Positions 1-13,701 are shown, counted from the stretch's first letter. The stretch is 64,000 nucleotides of DNA from Rapana venosa (GCA_028751875.1 CM054153.1:14116073-14180072); one strand, 5' to 3'. The notes: a model not told the origin generated them from the letters alone. Translations and numbers: made by a program.

Positions 1-318
1 GTGTGTATGTGGAGACTAAGCGTGTGTTACTGTGCATAAGTCTTGAGTGTAGGTGTGTGCTTCAAGTTGGAAAGAGGTGTGTGTGTGCATGCGTGCGTAC
101 ATGTGTGTAAGCCTCTGTGTGTGTGCATGTAATAATAGTGTAACTGTATGCGCGTGTGTGTGGGTGGGTGGGTGTGAGTGTGTGTGTGAGGTACCCACAC
201 ATGTATACTATAATGAAAGTATATGCATGCGTATGTGCATGTATGTGTGGTGCTGAGTGTGAGAGTGAGTGTATGAGTGAGTGAGTGAGCGAGTGTGTGA
301 GTTTGTGTGCCCAGAGTA

Positions 319-392
<74 letters not shown>

Positions 393-453
393 TATGTGTG
401 TGTGTGTGTGTGTTTGTATGTGTGTGTGTGTGTGTGTAAGAGAGAGTGAGTGA

Positions 454-519
<66 letters not shown>

Positions 520-545
520 TGTGTGTAATTTTATTATTATTTATT
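1..545. repeat. (GT)n microsatellite block
   Basis: Positions 1-300 are degenerate GT/GAGT. About 320-528 is nearly pure (GT)n broken by a few TA or GAGT steps. Apparent reading frames here are Val-Cys or His-Thr repeats and are not genes. Confidence 0.95.
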
Positions 546-555
546 TTATTTATTC

Positions 556-716
556 TTTTATATCGAGGATAATGGAATAAGCACTCATGTGCTTCTTTAC
601 ATCCAGTCCCCGTGTGTATGCGGTTTTGTAAATTTTGTCATCTGTTTCCACCGGCACACAATGGCCTACTCTTCCGAAAAGCGGAACAGGATTTAACGTG
701 TGCACAAGATGTTCTG

Positions 717-755
<39 letters not shown>

Positions 756-872
756 ATGCATGCATACCTTCATCTGTGTAAAGTAAGTGCATCATTATCT
801 TCTGGTAAACAGCTCTGGTACAGTTACACTTTTAGACAGGTGGTCTTGGCAACTGGTTTCCCAGATATCATC
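556..872 (-). repeat. SINE-A 3' part followed by (GT)n and a short spacer
   Basis: The SINE part (556-717) starts with the family's tail signature (atcgaggataatggaataag, read on +) and is cut at 717 by a (GT)n array (718-753). About 754-872 is unidentified sequence before the next GT array. The same SINE body recurs more than ten times in this window. Confidence 0.8.
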
Positions 873-881
873 TGTGTGTGT

Positions 882-944
<63 letters not shown>
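873..944. repeat. (GT)n microsatellite then ATTT run
   Basis: A nearly pure (GT) array of about 30 repeats ends in ATTTATTT and leads into a SINE-A tail. Confidence 0.95.
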
Positions 945-945
<1 letters not shown>

Positions 946-957
946 TTTATTTATTTA

Positions 958-1255
958 TATATTATTTTATATTGAGGATAATGGAATAAGCACTCATGTG
1001 CTTTTTTACATCCAGTCCCCGTGTGTATGCGGTTTTGTAAATTTTGTCATCTGTTTCCACAGGCACACAATGGCCTACTCTTCCAAAAAGCGGAACAGGA
1101 TTTAACGTGTGCGCAAGATGTTCTGCATGCGTATCTGTTTCCACAGGCACACAATGGCTATCTTCCGAAAGCGGAACAGGATTTAACGTGTGCGCAAGAT
1201 GTTCTGCATGCGTTCGAACACAGGCTGGTTTATAGTCTCATCCGAAGGACTTTGT
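958..1255 (-). repeat. SINE-A copy with internal tandem duplication
   Basis: The body from the tail signature to ctcatccgaaggac is present. The segment starting ctgtttccacaggcacacaa occurs twice, at 1051 and 1135, an 84-base tandem duplication. The two units differ at only a few bases. A (GT)n array follows. Confidence 0.85.
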
Positions 1256-1265
1256 GTGTGTTTGA

Positions 1266-1329
<64 letters not shown>

Positions 1330-1435
1330 GTGTGTGTGTGTGTGTGTGTGTGTTGTTGTGTGTGTGTGTGTGTGTGTGTGTGTGACTCTGTGAATGTGTT
1401 TGTGTGCGTGTGTAAGTGTGTGTGTGCGTGCATTC
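1256..1435. repeat. (GT)n microsatellite
   Basis: A long GT array with TTGTTG interruptions directly abuts the head side of the preceding SINE-A. Confidence 0.95.
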
Positions 1436-2222
1436 AGGCATAAATGCATTAGGGACTAGTTGATTGCAATGTGCTGTGTGTGCGTGTGCTGTGTTGTGCA
1501 CACTCGCTTTCGTATTTTCAAGGAGGCTTTTAAAAGCAATTCAAGGATGCAAATTCCTACATCATTAATTGTATTTACACATGTAGTCTATCATGTTGCA
1601 CTAAGAAAATTGGCAATACATATGTATAGCTGCAATCCAGAAACAGAATTAATTTGGTGATGGTGGGTAGGAGGGTCTTCATCCCCATCCGCCTTCTGAA
1701 AAAGCATGGGTCAGGAGTGCAACCCCCTGAAGCAGAGGCATTAAGGAGTAAACTTATCATCTCCTGACAAGATGATATAGACTGAAAAGCATAGGGTGCC
1801 ACGCTATGAAACCAAATGGAAACCAAAAGTACAAATGTCACTTATCATGTCTTGCTTTCATGAAGTACAAAGCCAGCAGATAAAACCATTTTGAGGATGA
1901 GCATTGTGCACCAGTTCCACTCATTATTTTGTTGCTTTTAGTCTGTTTTCAAGTAAGTGAAGTCCAAATTTGGGCCAGACTGTGTTATGGCAACAGCTTC
2001 ACATCTGTCCGTCACTGCCTGTAGGTCAATACTATCTATCACAAGCTCAGTGAATACACTTGGCCCTATTTGTAGCTACTTCTGAACTCTGTTTTCATTA
2101 CTTACACTATATAAAAAGTATATTAAATGCACAGTTTCAGCCTTGCTTTGTACATTTTCAAGGGGATTCAAAGCCTTGAAATGGGGGTCTTCTTCATCGT
2201 CACCAAATGCTCAGACAGCAAC
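1436..2222. other. Unassigned non-coding stretch
   Basis: No exon, RNA gene or family I recognise. It lies downstream of the last visible Myo9 exon and is probably intronic or intergenic. Confidence 0.5.
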
Positions 2223-2500
2223 TAGTGTGTTGTCTGTCGTATGAGCGAAAATGTGTTACGCTGCCGTTCAGCACCTGACAAGTCAGGCCCAATGCATCCA
2301 ACTTTGGTGTGGGAGAGGATTGTTACCTTTTAAGTCTTTCTGGAAAAAAGGCAGGAGAATGGACCAAAAAGGCAAACCATAGACAAGAAAGAGGCGGCAG
2401 GAAGAAAAGGAACAAGGTAGAAACAAAGAGAAGGATAGATAAGAGGGAATTCCTATCACATAATTTCCAGAAAGTGGGGGTGCTATTTATACTGAGAAGC
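2223..2500 (+). repeat. Repeat family E, direct copy
   Basis: It runs from gccgttcagcacctgacaag to ggtgctatttatactg. It matches segments at 26190-26440 (+), 33000-33365 (-) and, in inverted orientation, 2640-2895. It is A/G-rich on this strand. I cannot assign it to a known class. Confidence 0.7.
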
Positions 2501-2639
2501 TCTCCCACCCCCCACCCCCATGTCATCCCCACCAGGGAGAGAAAAGGAGGTCTCAAGAGTTTCAAGGAGTGGGAAAACCCTGTATTTTCTCTTCATCTCG
2601 AAAAACATAACTAACACACTGAAAACATACACTAGGGGC

Positions 2640-2742
2640 TCTTTCAGTATAAATAGCATCCCCACTTTCTGGAAATTCTATGCAAGAAATTTCCCCATTG
2701 TATCCTATCACTCCCTTTTCTTCTGCCTTTTACCTTACCTCT

Positions 2743-2792
<50 letters not shown>

Positions 2793-2895
2793 TCTCTCTC
2801 TTCTCTCTCTCTCTCTTCCTCTATCTTGCTTATTTTCTGCCTATTCAGCGCATTCTCCCGGTCATTTTTCAAGCAAATCTGAAATCTTTTCTTAA
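2640..2895 (-). repeat. Repeat family E, inverted copy with (CT)n
   Basis: The end cagtataaatagcatccccac is the reverse complement, with about two mismatches over 33 bases, of 2463-2495. An imperfect (CT)n array (2740-2815) sits inside. With the copy at 2223-2500 it forms an inverted pair with a loop of about 145 bases. Confidence 0.7.
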
Positions 2896-2919
2896 TGAAC
2901 CTTTTAATGAGCTGCCCAG

Positions 2920-3140
2920 AAGTCAGAATGTGTGGACGGAGGCCTGCCAGGGGCCAGACCTCCTGCAGAGTCACAAAAGTGCAGAAGACCAGGCACTATG
3001 CATTCTACCCAATATGACCAGACCCCCATAAACTTCCCACTTGTCTTCACCCCTATCATCAAACTTCCATTACAAAACTCTACAGGAAGACAGCCTGTGA
3101 AGATTGTTATGCTCTCTATAAATCACACCTTCATTCAGAA
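2920..3140 (+). repeat. Repeat family F fragment
   Basis: The segment with ctcctgcagagtcac...agaccaggcact recurs at 15360-15500 and, on the other strand, at 49650-49740 and 52130-52220. Its nature is unknown. Confidence 0.45.
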
Positions 3141-3169
3141 GAAGCACTAGGGGGAGACACTTCCTTTGA

Positions 3170-3284
3170 TGAGCAGATGAGAGGGTGAGAGAGGGGGAGA
3201 GAGAGAAAGAGAGAGAGGGGAGAGAGTAGTGAGAGAGAGAGAGAGAAATGTGCAGATGAGAGAGAGAGAGAGAGAGTCTGTGAG

Positions 3285-3361
<77 letters not shown>

Positions 3362-3631
3362 TGGAGACAGACAGACTAACAGAGACAGACTAAACACCTG
3401 TTTACTGTCATTACAAATAAAACCCTTCAAGAGGGAGGAGCATGACCATTTACGGCAGGTCAAGAAAAAAATAACATAAAACAAATACCTACACATACCC
3501 ATACTCTAGTCTAAGCAATAATTCCACTGCATACATCTAAGAAAAACAGATACATAATCCAGACACAGAGAGATAGCCACAGACAGACAGATACAGAAAG
3601 ACAGAATAAGATAAAAACAGAGAGTGAGAAT

Positions 3632-3684
<53 letters not shown>

Positions 3685-4035
3685 GTGTGTGTGGTGTGTG
3701 TGTGTGTGTTGTGTGTGTGTGTCTGTGGTGTGTGTGTCTGTGTGTGTGTCTGTGTGTCTGTGTGTGTGTCTGTGTGTGTCTGTCTGTGTGTGTGTGTGTG
3801 TGTCTGTCTGTGTGTGTCTTTGTGACAGAAAGACAGACACAGAGAGGAAGACAAGACACACAGAGAGACAGACAGATGGAGACAGAGACACAAAGAGAGA
3901 GAAAGAGAGATAAAAAAAAACCCACAGAGACTGAAACACAGAGCTCTAGACAGAAAGAGGAAATGAATCATAGTTCCTCTCATTTCTGAGATAGACACTC
4001 AGCCCCCCCCCCCCCCCCCCCCCCCCCCCCACCTC
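3170..4035. repeat. (GA)n, (GT)n and poly-C low-complexity block
   Basis: GA-rich 3176-3282, GT array 3286-3358, GT/GTCT array 3632-3825, GA/CAGA-rich 3830-3920, and a run of about 35 C at 3996-4030. No coding potential. Confidence 0.95.
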
Positions 4036-5114
4036 CCCACTCCCACCCACTCACTTCAACCTCCCAACCCCACTCTCTCCCAACTCTCCCACCTCCACCC
4101 TTTCATACAGCTCAGTTCACACTAGCTGAACCACCCCCTACTAGCAAAACAAACAGCCTCTGTCACAGAAACAACAACACAGCCCTCCTCTGTTTCTGCC
4201 TGCTTTCTACAGACCACCAGTCTTCTTTCTTCACAGCTTATGATGTCCACCCTCAGGATCTTTTTTTCCCCTTCCCCTGAGAGAAGTAATAAAGGATGAT
4301 TTTTTAAAATATTTTTGATCTTCCATGCTGAGAATATTTTGCTTCTGATGCATTGTGCGATGAGCATGGGTGAGTAAGGAGAGAACCATTGTGCAGTGTA
4401 CAAATAACACATGAACGCACACATGTGTGCTCTTGCACGCATGCTCACACATATACTCTCTCACTCACTCACTTCGCTCCTTCTGTTTGTCTGCTTGTCT
4501 GTCTCACAATAAAAAAAATTCATGTGTATCTTTGTGCATGTATACATGCATCAATGTTTCACTCACTCACATTCACCACACACACACACACATTTATATA
4601 TGCTCTCCATGCATGCACCCAGATATACATGAAAAAATTAAAATTTGGGGGGTCTATTTTATTACTGAAGGAAAGTTAGTCTTTGAAGAGTAAGATAGAG
4701 ACAACACAGACACAAGGCACAAATAATAACAAGTCAGACACATAGATAGATGACAACAACAGATGAAGACAACTTGGTAGAAAAGACATTAGTACCATAA
4801 ATGACCATGAATATACATATCTATGAAACTCCATACAGGCCATAGAGAACCATGCTATTGCAAGACGTGGGACTGGCCACCAAACAACAGACTAAAGAAT
4901 ATGAAACCATAGTCACAGTTGAGACACAAACATATCCAACAAAGGTAACTTAACAGGAAAGACATGATTCAAGACAGAGTGGTGACAACTTAGTGAATCA
5001 GATATGTTAGTCTGATGCAAAATGAAAGACGACAGATACAAATACAGATGAGATGAATCCTCCGACTTTCTTGAAACCACACACACACACGCACGCATGC
5101 ACAGCATGCACATG

Positions 5115-5145
<31 letters not shown>

Positions 5146-5204
5146 ACACACACGCACATACTCGTTCACAAACAAAAAATACAAAAAAGTCAAAGTGTTC
5201 TTAC
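4036..5204. other. Myo9 intron or downstream sequence without identified elements
   Basis: I see only short CA/CACT stretches (4560-4600, 5083-5158) and no match to the next myosin exon on the minus strand. Confidence 0.5.
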
Positions 5205-5267
5205 CTTTCATTCTTTGCTTGGGACACTATCCGTGACTTTTCCAACAGGTATTTTTCCACAATAGCA
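5205..5267 (-). CDS. Myo9: Myo9 coding exon 7 (motor, after switch I)
   Basis: The exon is 63 bases with acceptor tttctttcag and donor gtaaga. It completes the Gly split with exon 6, then encodes [20 protein letters not shown] and part of an Arg codon. This matches the conserved [12 protein letters not shown] motif of myosin motors. The next expected block (NYHVFYYLL-like) was not found between here and position 1, so the following intron probably extends beyond the window. Confidence 0.94.
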
Positions 5268-6018
5268 CTGAAAGAAAGAACAGCATCCTTTATAATGTAA
5301 AAATTCAATCAGTTCCTACAGATATTCAAATAAGGAGGAGGAGGTAAAGGAGTCCCATAACCTATAAGGTCGTAGGGGAGCGAGGTGTCAGAGACCTCAC
5401 TTCTCTAGGGCCAGCATATTGAGGGCGGCGCCCATCTCCTCTCCCTCGCTGCTTTACCTTCCCTGACCCTAAAGAGGGCAGGTACCCATTTACAGCTGGG
5501 GAACTGGGGGAACTGTACTGAAGCCAAGGCGCGCAAACGGTCACCCATCCAACTGGTAACCACGCTCGACGCTGCTTAACTTGGCTGGGGGAAAGCGAGT
5601 GCTCCGACCACTGAGCTATCCCGTCCCCTATTCAAATAAAAGAAAATGAAAAAAAACCACCCATTCCTAGGCACAGCAGCAAAGAAAAAGAACAAAAACA
5701 ATAACCAAAAAAATGTAAGTTTTAGAAAAAGCGAATAAAAGAAAAAAGGCAGTTATATACTCTAAAATGAAACCTAAAAATACACAACACAAACAAAGAA
5801 CCCCACCATATTCTTGATACATTATCATTGATATGTTTCAGGGGCTTTTTGGGGGGGTGGAGGTCTCTCTTTTATCTTCTTGATAAAAACCTTCAACTGT
5901 GATGTATAATAATACTTCTAAAAAAAATTGTCCAAACAATTCTACAGCCTCAACAATGTAGACAAAAGAACACACACACACACACATATACAGAGTCACT
6001 CACAACACACACACACAC

Positions 6019-6049
<31 letters not shown>

Positions 6050-7407
6050 CTGATGCTTACCCATGCACCATTCCATTTTCCTTGTAGTTGACCTGAATGA
6101 ATTTTCCAAAACGACTGGAATTGTTGTTGTGCACTGTCCTGGCATTTCCAAATGCCTGCAAGCCACACATAGTCCACGATTCAGTTCAGGGAAGGGAAGA
6201 GTGACATACAAAGGCATGCATGTATGTGCATGCATACACATGCATGAATGTAAGCATGCTTGCATGCATGTATGCATACACATACAGGTGTGCACACACA
6301 TACATGCACACAGTGACACACATACATGTGCATACACATACACAAATGTGCACATATACATGCGCACACACACACATACAAACACACACATGGCCACATC
6401 CATGTATCTTGCACGCATGCACACACACACACACACAAACGTGTACATGTGCACACATACCCATAGTATAGCTAAGTACACACACACTCACTCACTCACT
6501 CACTCACTCATACATACACACACACACACACACCTGCACACCAACCTAGTCCTACCCACCCACCCACACTCCCCACCCCATCCCACCCTCCCTCCACCCC
6601 ACACCACCACCACCCACACCCCCATCCCCCCTCTCTAAGACAAAAGCTAAAGACAGTGAGCGAACAGGTGCAGCATTACTGCAGCAGTCTTGTCGCATAC
6701 TGCAGTGTTGTGTGGCACGGTGCACAAACCGTGCTCCCTGCCAATTCCTAGTCATCAACCCGAAAAGAACAAGTCATAACGGAGAGAGATGGGTTTGAAA
6801 GTGACATACCAGAGCCCCAGCATCTCTTTCACAGTCTGTGTGTCTGTCTGCATGTGGAGAATGTACAGTGAGCGAAAGAGAGAGAGGGAGAGGGAGAGAG
6901 AGGGAGGGAGAGAGAGGGAGAGAGAGAGGGGGAGAGAGAGAGGGGAGAGAGAGAGGAGAGAGAGAAGGAGAGAGAGATAGGGAGAGAGAGAGGGAGAAAG
7001 AGAGAGACCAGAAAGACAGAGACAGACACTGAGACAGACAGAAGGAGGAAGGGAGGGATGGGGGAGGGAGAGAGAGGACAGAGACAGAGAGACAGAAAAA
7101 ACCCAGAGACAGAGGGTGTTAGACAGACAGACAGAGAGAAAGAGAGACACAGACAGACAGACACAGAGACAGACGCTCAAAGAGAAAGACGGAGAGTAGA
7201 CCCGATAGGCAGAGACAGAAGACAAGGACAGAAAGGCAGACAGAGACAGAAAGCCAGACAGAGTAAGAAAGGCAGAGAAGAGAAAGATTTGGCAGAGAAA
7301 GACAAAGAGACAGAGACAGATGGCAGAGACAAAAAAACACCAAAAAAACCTTGTGTGGCAAGAGTTTTCTCAGACAGAGAAATAGAAAAGTGAAGTATGT
7401 GTGCGTG

Positions 7408-7500
<93 letters not shown>

Positions 7501-8600
7501 TGCGTGCGTGTGCGTGCTGTGTCCTGTGTGTGTGGTTGTGTGAAGTGGTGTGGTGCGTGTGGTGTGGTGTGTGTGTTTGTCTGGGCACATGGACGTCAAA
7601 GTAAAAGACAGATTTTTATTTCCAGATGGCGTATATATAATATATATATATATATGTACATGCTGGTAGAGACTAAACATGAACATGGTCATGACCGTAA
7701 ACATACGAAAACCATGACTGTATTCAGGTTCTCTTATATATATATATATATATAAGTGTGGTTATATCAGAGATCGAGACCCTTCTTCCGTTTCAAGATG
7801 AGTTACCAAATTTAAAGTTTCTAAGACCTCTGCATGCTCAAAATGTAACACTCTATGGTTTTATATCGAGGATAATGGAATAAGCACTCATGTGCTTTTT
7901 TACATCCAGTCCCCGTGTGTATGCGGTTTTGTAAATTTTGTCATCTGTTCCCACCGGCACACAATGGCCTACTCTTTCGAAAAGCGGAACAGGATTTAAT
8001 GCGTGCGCAAGATGTTTTGCATGCGTTCGCACACGGGACCTCGGTTTATAGTCTCATCCGAAGGATATGTGTGTGCGTGTATGCATGAAAGAGCAACAGA
8101 CACAGAGAGAGATAGACAGAGACAGAATGTGTGTAAAACAGAAGGGAAGGGGTGACACATTTTCATGTTTTCGCTATACGACACTCACACACAATGATCT
8201 GGCATGAACAAACACCCACCCACGCACACACACACACACCACACACACACACACACACACTATCACATGTGCACCTGCTAACACAGTATATGGTTTACAC
8301 ATACTCACATAAACGTATTATATGTACACATCCCCGAAATCAGAATGCTGCTACCTTGATGGTGTGCAACAACGGTTGCATATATGCAAAATCTTAACAT
8401 CGGTAAACCTCAGAGCTCCAGCCGAGGAGCAAAAAGAAACGTACATCCACACACATACACAGAAGAAACACAATACACATGCACAAATCCCTCCACTCAC
8501 TTTCCACCCTCCCCTCTACCCCCTTCCCTTCCAACTCCCTTCTCTACCCCTTCTTCCCTCCTTTCCCTTCTTCCCCCCACCCCTTTCCCCCAATCACTCA

Positions 8601-8645
<45 letters not shown>

Positions 8646-11600
8646 CATAGGACAAGACAACCTGGAGGTTGAGAGTGGTGTGCTCATAATCTGACGACCC
8701 AGGTTCCAGTCACCACTGAGATGCCCATTCATGGGGATTTTTCCGCTGGAATTAATTAACATCAGCACCAACTCCGCTCCTCCAAAAGTCCTTCTCATGA
8801 TACTATAAACCGAGGTCATGAGTGCAAACATGAGTAGAACATCTTGTGTACATGCAAAAACCTGTTCCGCCTTTCGGAAGAGTAGGCCAACGGAAGCCGG
8901 CAGGAACAGATGACAAATTGTACAATACCGCATGCACATAGGGACAGGATGTAAAAAAAAAAAGCACACGAGTGCTTATTCATTACCTTTGAAAAAAAAA
9001 ATTTTTAAATCAATAAAAAACACATACACACACACACACAAATGACAAACACAAACACACACCACACCACACCACACCACACCAACCTCCAAGACAGGTC
9101 CAGCCCCCAAAATCGTCTGTTCCACCCCGCTACCATGTAGTCCCTTCTGCGACAATGCTGTCAGATGATGCAGCAGGAGATTCGTGCTTTCCGTCTTCCC
9201 TGAGCCAGACTCCCCAGAAATGACGATGCACTGGTTCTGTCGAGACTGCAGCATACTGTGGTAGGCCGCATCAGCGATGGCAAAAATGTGCGGGGGAAGC
9301 TCCCCAAGGCGTCGATTCTGGTACATCTTGACGTACTTGGGGTTGTAGATGGGGAGGAATTTGAAGGGATTGAGGGCAATCAGGATCGAGCCCACGTAGG
9401 TGTAGATCTTGGAGGAGTTGAACCTGTGTGGGTGAAAATGCAGTGTTTAGTTTGTTGGTGTTGTTGTATTGGGGGTTACACAAAATATATGCTGCTGACT
9501 ATGTGACTTCATACTAAAATCAATAATCATGTTTTTCCCAGTGGAAAGCCATTGCGTGGCACAAAATAATAATAATAATAATAATAATGAATGGAACTTA
9601 TATAGCGCTTTATCTTGCAAAGACAAATCAAAGCGCATATGAGCGTTCACCACCATGACAATTGTGATGGGCTGATCATTCAGCAGGACTTTTCCAAGTA
9701 CTTGACAACTGATGAAGTGACACAGACTCTCCCTCTTTTTTCAAAACTAATGGTAACAGACAGGATTTACATATTCCTGACATGTCTGCACTGCAATAAC
9801 GCTTATCATTGTTGAAAGCAACCCAGGGCCCTTACAGTGATAATTAGTGTACACCTGTGATGTGGGGTGCAATTTTTTTCATTTATAGTCATAAACAGAA
9901 CACATTGCTATGAGAGTCTGTATATTCATACAAAAAGCTTATCATCTAAGCTTTCCAGTGATGTATAACTTTATATATTTAGTTCAGTTGTACATATTAA
10001 GGGTTGTTTGATCCCACCCTGCTTCAAAAACTACATAGCCCAATGTTAATTCAGCCAGCTGCACTGAATCATCCATTATGTTACTTAGCGCTAAAAGGGT
10101 TAAGCTACGTGCTTATAGCTGAGGAAAATCTCAATATAACATATTAAAGCAAAAGGCCTTGGCCAAAATTAGTCAGAAAGACAAAACATGCCAAATGAAT
10201 AAGTCCTCATTTTACAAATGGTCCGAAAAGAAACACTGAAAACAGCCTAAAATTATTTAACTGTCATTTGAGCCATATATAATAAGACATAATTGTCCAC
10301 CAAAAAGTGGAGAAGAGGTAGAGGAAGACCAACATGACAAAAGACAGATGATGTAAAAGACTGAACAGGCAGTTGGCTAGCTGAGTGCATGACTGGCCCA
10401 AGACAGATTGACTTGGAGATCTATCCATGACACGTCAACTCCAATCGTGGGACAGCACCTTATCAATCCATCCATCCAATCCTTGGCACTCACATTACAT
10501 TTTTAGCTTACACCACAGAGGCTTACACTACATGCCTTACACTAACCTGGCCTTGAGGTTGAGGAGCAGTGTCTGTTCGTTGAGGTCAGGCAGATTGCAG
10601 AGGTCCTGGTACTCCTTTGGTTCCCATGGGCTGCTGCAAGAAGGACATCAGGAAGGTGTCCACCACACTCTGGTCCTTGCACTCCACCCACCCGCTGCGT
10701 GAAACCTCAGGGTCTTTGCGCCGGATGTAGAACCTGAACAGTGAGATGATGATGATCATCAGAAAAAGGAGATGAAAAAGATGATGGATAACAATAACCA
10801 TATTGATGATAATTATTATAATAATCATAATGATGACGATGATGACGATTCTACTAATAACCATATTGATAATAATTATTATAATAATCATAATGATGAT
10901 GATGACGATTCTACTACTACTACTACAAAGAACGAGAATGATAATTATAATGAGGATAATAATTTTTTTTTCAATCCTCAGCTAGAGGTCCAAGGCTCAC
11001 CAGCATTACTGATCATCCCTAAGGGCACAAGAAAAGTGCTCTGCCACGCTCGAAGATCTATGTGTCTTGCTTTTTTAAATGCAACAGTCGAGGAAGTACT
11101 GCCATAAAATAATTAGATTTCTCATGTTGATGGAAAAGTTTTTTCTCTGAATAGTTCTCACATAGTACAATCACAAATACTACTTTCACTCTATCAATCT
11201 TTTTACATAATTTATAAACAAAACGTAGCTGTCGGCGTTTTATTAAGAAAATAAAATTTAAACTGAACAAGCAGAGGTGCAGCTGACATCACATAACTGA
11301 CAAGCAGCGCTAGGCACAGCCTCTCTTTCTTTTACTTAGATAAGGCACGCCTACTCTTGCCTCAGGGACCCAATCGCTGGGATCAGATGCTGTGGGTTTA
11401 AATCTTAACAAACTACTTTCCATTCTCACAATTATTCTGTCAGTTTAAAATTCAAAACACGATCAGTGTCTCACACCATCCCTCCTTGCCCTCTTCTCTA
11501 TAGAGTTTACCTGTATCCCGTGAAGAGCCCCATGCCACGGTCCATCTCAGCATTGATGACCTTGGGCCAGAGGAGCTGGACGCCCACAGGGGTGTCCATG

Positions 11601-13635
11601 TCCTCTAGTCTTCGCTCTTTGCACAGCTGACCCCCTGAGGAAAACACCTCCGCCAGCTCAAACTTCTCTGCTGACCCCGCCAGCCGCAATTTGCGTGCAG
11701 CGATCTGTAAATCACAAATTGTGAGAGATTTGTAGTTTGTTGATTGCAAGTGCTGTGAACTAAAAGGATGTGTAACAATATATCTTTGAACTATCAAATT
11801 GCTTGTTGATGGGAAGTGCTCTGAACTAAATGAATATGTTTAAAAATATATCTTTCTATATAAAAAAAAAAAGTGAGACAGATCTGTACAATTACTTACT
11901 TGTTCAGCAGTTGATAACAAGCGCTCTGAACTCAAGACTTTACTGAACATTAGAAATTGTGGAAGAGATTTGCTTGTTGACATGGAAAAAGCCCTGAACC
12001 AAAAGAATGTATACTTAGTTCAAGCAATCTCGAGCTCTGAAAGTAACTTAGTAAGAGAATTTGTGACCATTTGTTCTCATCTGTTAGAAATTCTGAGAGA
12101 GATAGAAAAAAAAATGAATTGTATCATGTTGATCAAGGAAAAGGCTCTGAACTAAGAGAATTTATGACTTTATATATCTATCCGAAATTGTGAGAGATTT
12201 CTAGAAAACTTGATCTATCAGAAATTGTGAGAGATTTCTAGATAACTTGATGACAAGTATTCTGAGCTTACATAATTTATGACTTAGTGTCTCCCTGTTA
12301 GTGTTACTACTTACTAGTGATAAAAAAAGTATGTCAACTGCTTACTGATGGAAGCTGTTATAAGTTTAAAATCTAAAACACCAACCAAGTAAATAAAAAA
12401 TGTAATAGATAAGAAAGAACCAAGTACAATGTTGATAGAAAGCATTGGGGGTGACAGACTAGGTTCCTAAACCATACTGCCAGAACAGCCATGAGTCAGA
12501 TCCCAAGCAGATTATATCATAAACATATGTCTTAAGCAGCTTGAGGCATCAAGTTCTACCCAACCATATGGAAAAGGTCATGTTCTATCTCAAACACTGA
12601 ACAGACAACTCAAATCCTCCTGCCAATCAATGCTCACTTGAAGTTCAAGGTCATGTTGCTGTGTGTGCACTTATCATTATGCAAGCTTGATTCTAGAGAT
12701 GATTTTAATTTGTATGATGACACACATACATGTATCTATTGCACACACACTCAAACATCTGGTGTATACTCATTGTGACTGAAACCTCAAGATTATTTTT
12801 TTTAAAATTAAAATGAAAATATAAAAATTAAAAATAAAATCTTTAAAAAAAGATTCATAGTAACAGGTCTACACTTTTCAAACACTCCATGTAGCACTTC
12901 ATCCTTTTCATACTGACAGGTCTGAACCAGCAGGTTCAAATGATCACTTCTAAACCTCAAAGTTGAAAAGGACAGTGTGTCACTACTCACTAGTTTTATT
13001 AATTACATGACATGAAAATGTCCAGATTACAATGACCATTACAAACTGTGAGAAAACTGTAAATCACTTTTGATTAATTGATAACAAGTGTTAAATGAAG
13101 AGCTAGAAGACAAAATAAAAATTATCTGTGAAAAGCTGAAGAAATTTAGATTGTTTAACTTTAAGAATTAATTTCATGTATCATGCAAATGTTGTGAGCT
13201 AAGGCACACAAAGGGATGTGAGAAATGCCTTTCTCAGTTTCTGTTGCACTTAAGTGACTTATTGCAAAGTTCTAAACTTCTACCTAGGTAAGTAGATGAT
13301 TCTAATTAATATGATTTTTTTTGGTCAGTTCCTTGGCTACAGCTCTGCCAATGGTGACATGTTAATACAACTGTTTTTTCCCCCACCATTTAGGTAGCCA
13401 TATTCTGATTTGGGGGGTAATTTGTATGATGACACGCATACATCTAGCAGTAACACATACAACACATGTACCCAAGCATATAAGTTGATAACTCATGAAA
13501 TGCATGAGCACTCAAACATATTTTAAGCATGCAAACCAACCCATGTGTGCATACTGTATTATATTTATATTATAATATTGTAGACATGCATGCACACATT
13601 TGTCATTACACATGAATTTACAATTCATGGCTATG

Positions 13636-13701
<66 letters not shown>

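Noticed and set aside
320..528. Open frames of Val-Cys or Thr-His repeats in the GT arrays here and elsewhere
   Set aside because: They are translations of microsatellites with no codon bias, domain or splice context.
2309..2614. Similar peptides from family E copies (REFLSHNF, REFLAQNF)
   Set aside because: The likeness comes from DNA repeat similarity; other copies use different frames with stops, so it is probably not a protein.
5538..5587. A 5S rRNA gene
   Set aside because: Only the internal part of 5S is present, joined to a tRNA-like head in a dispersed repeat.
6552..6758. A further Myo9 exon at 6640-6780
   Set aside because: The junction between exons 5 and 6 is already continuous at GPVLE-AFGNA, leaving no place for it.
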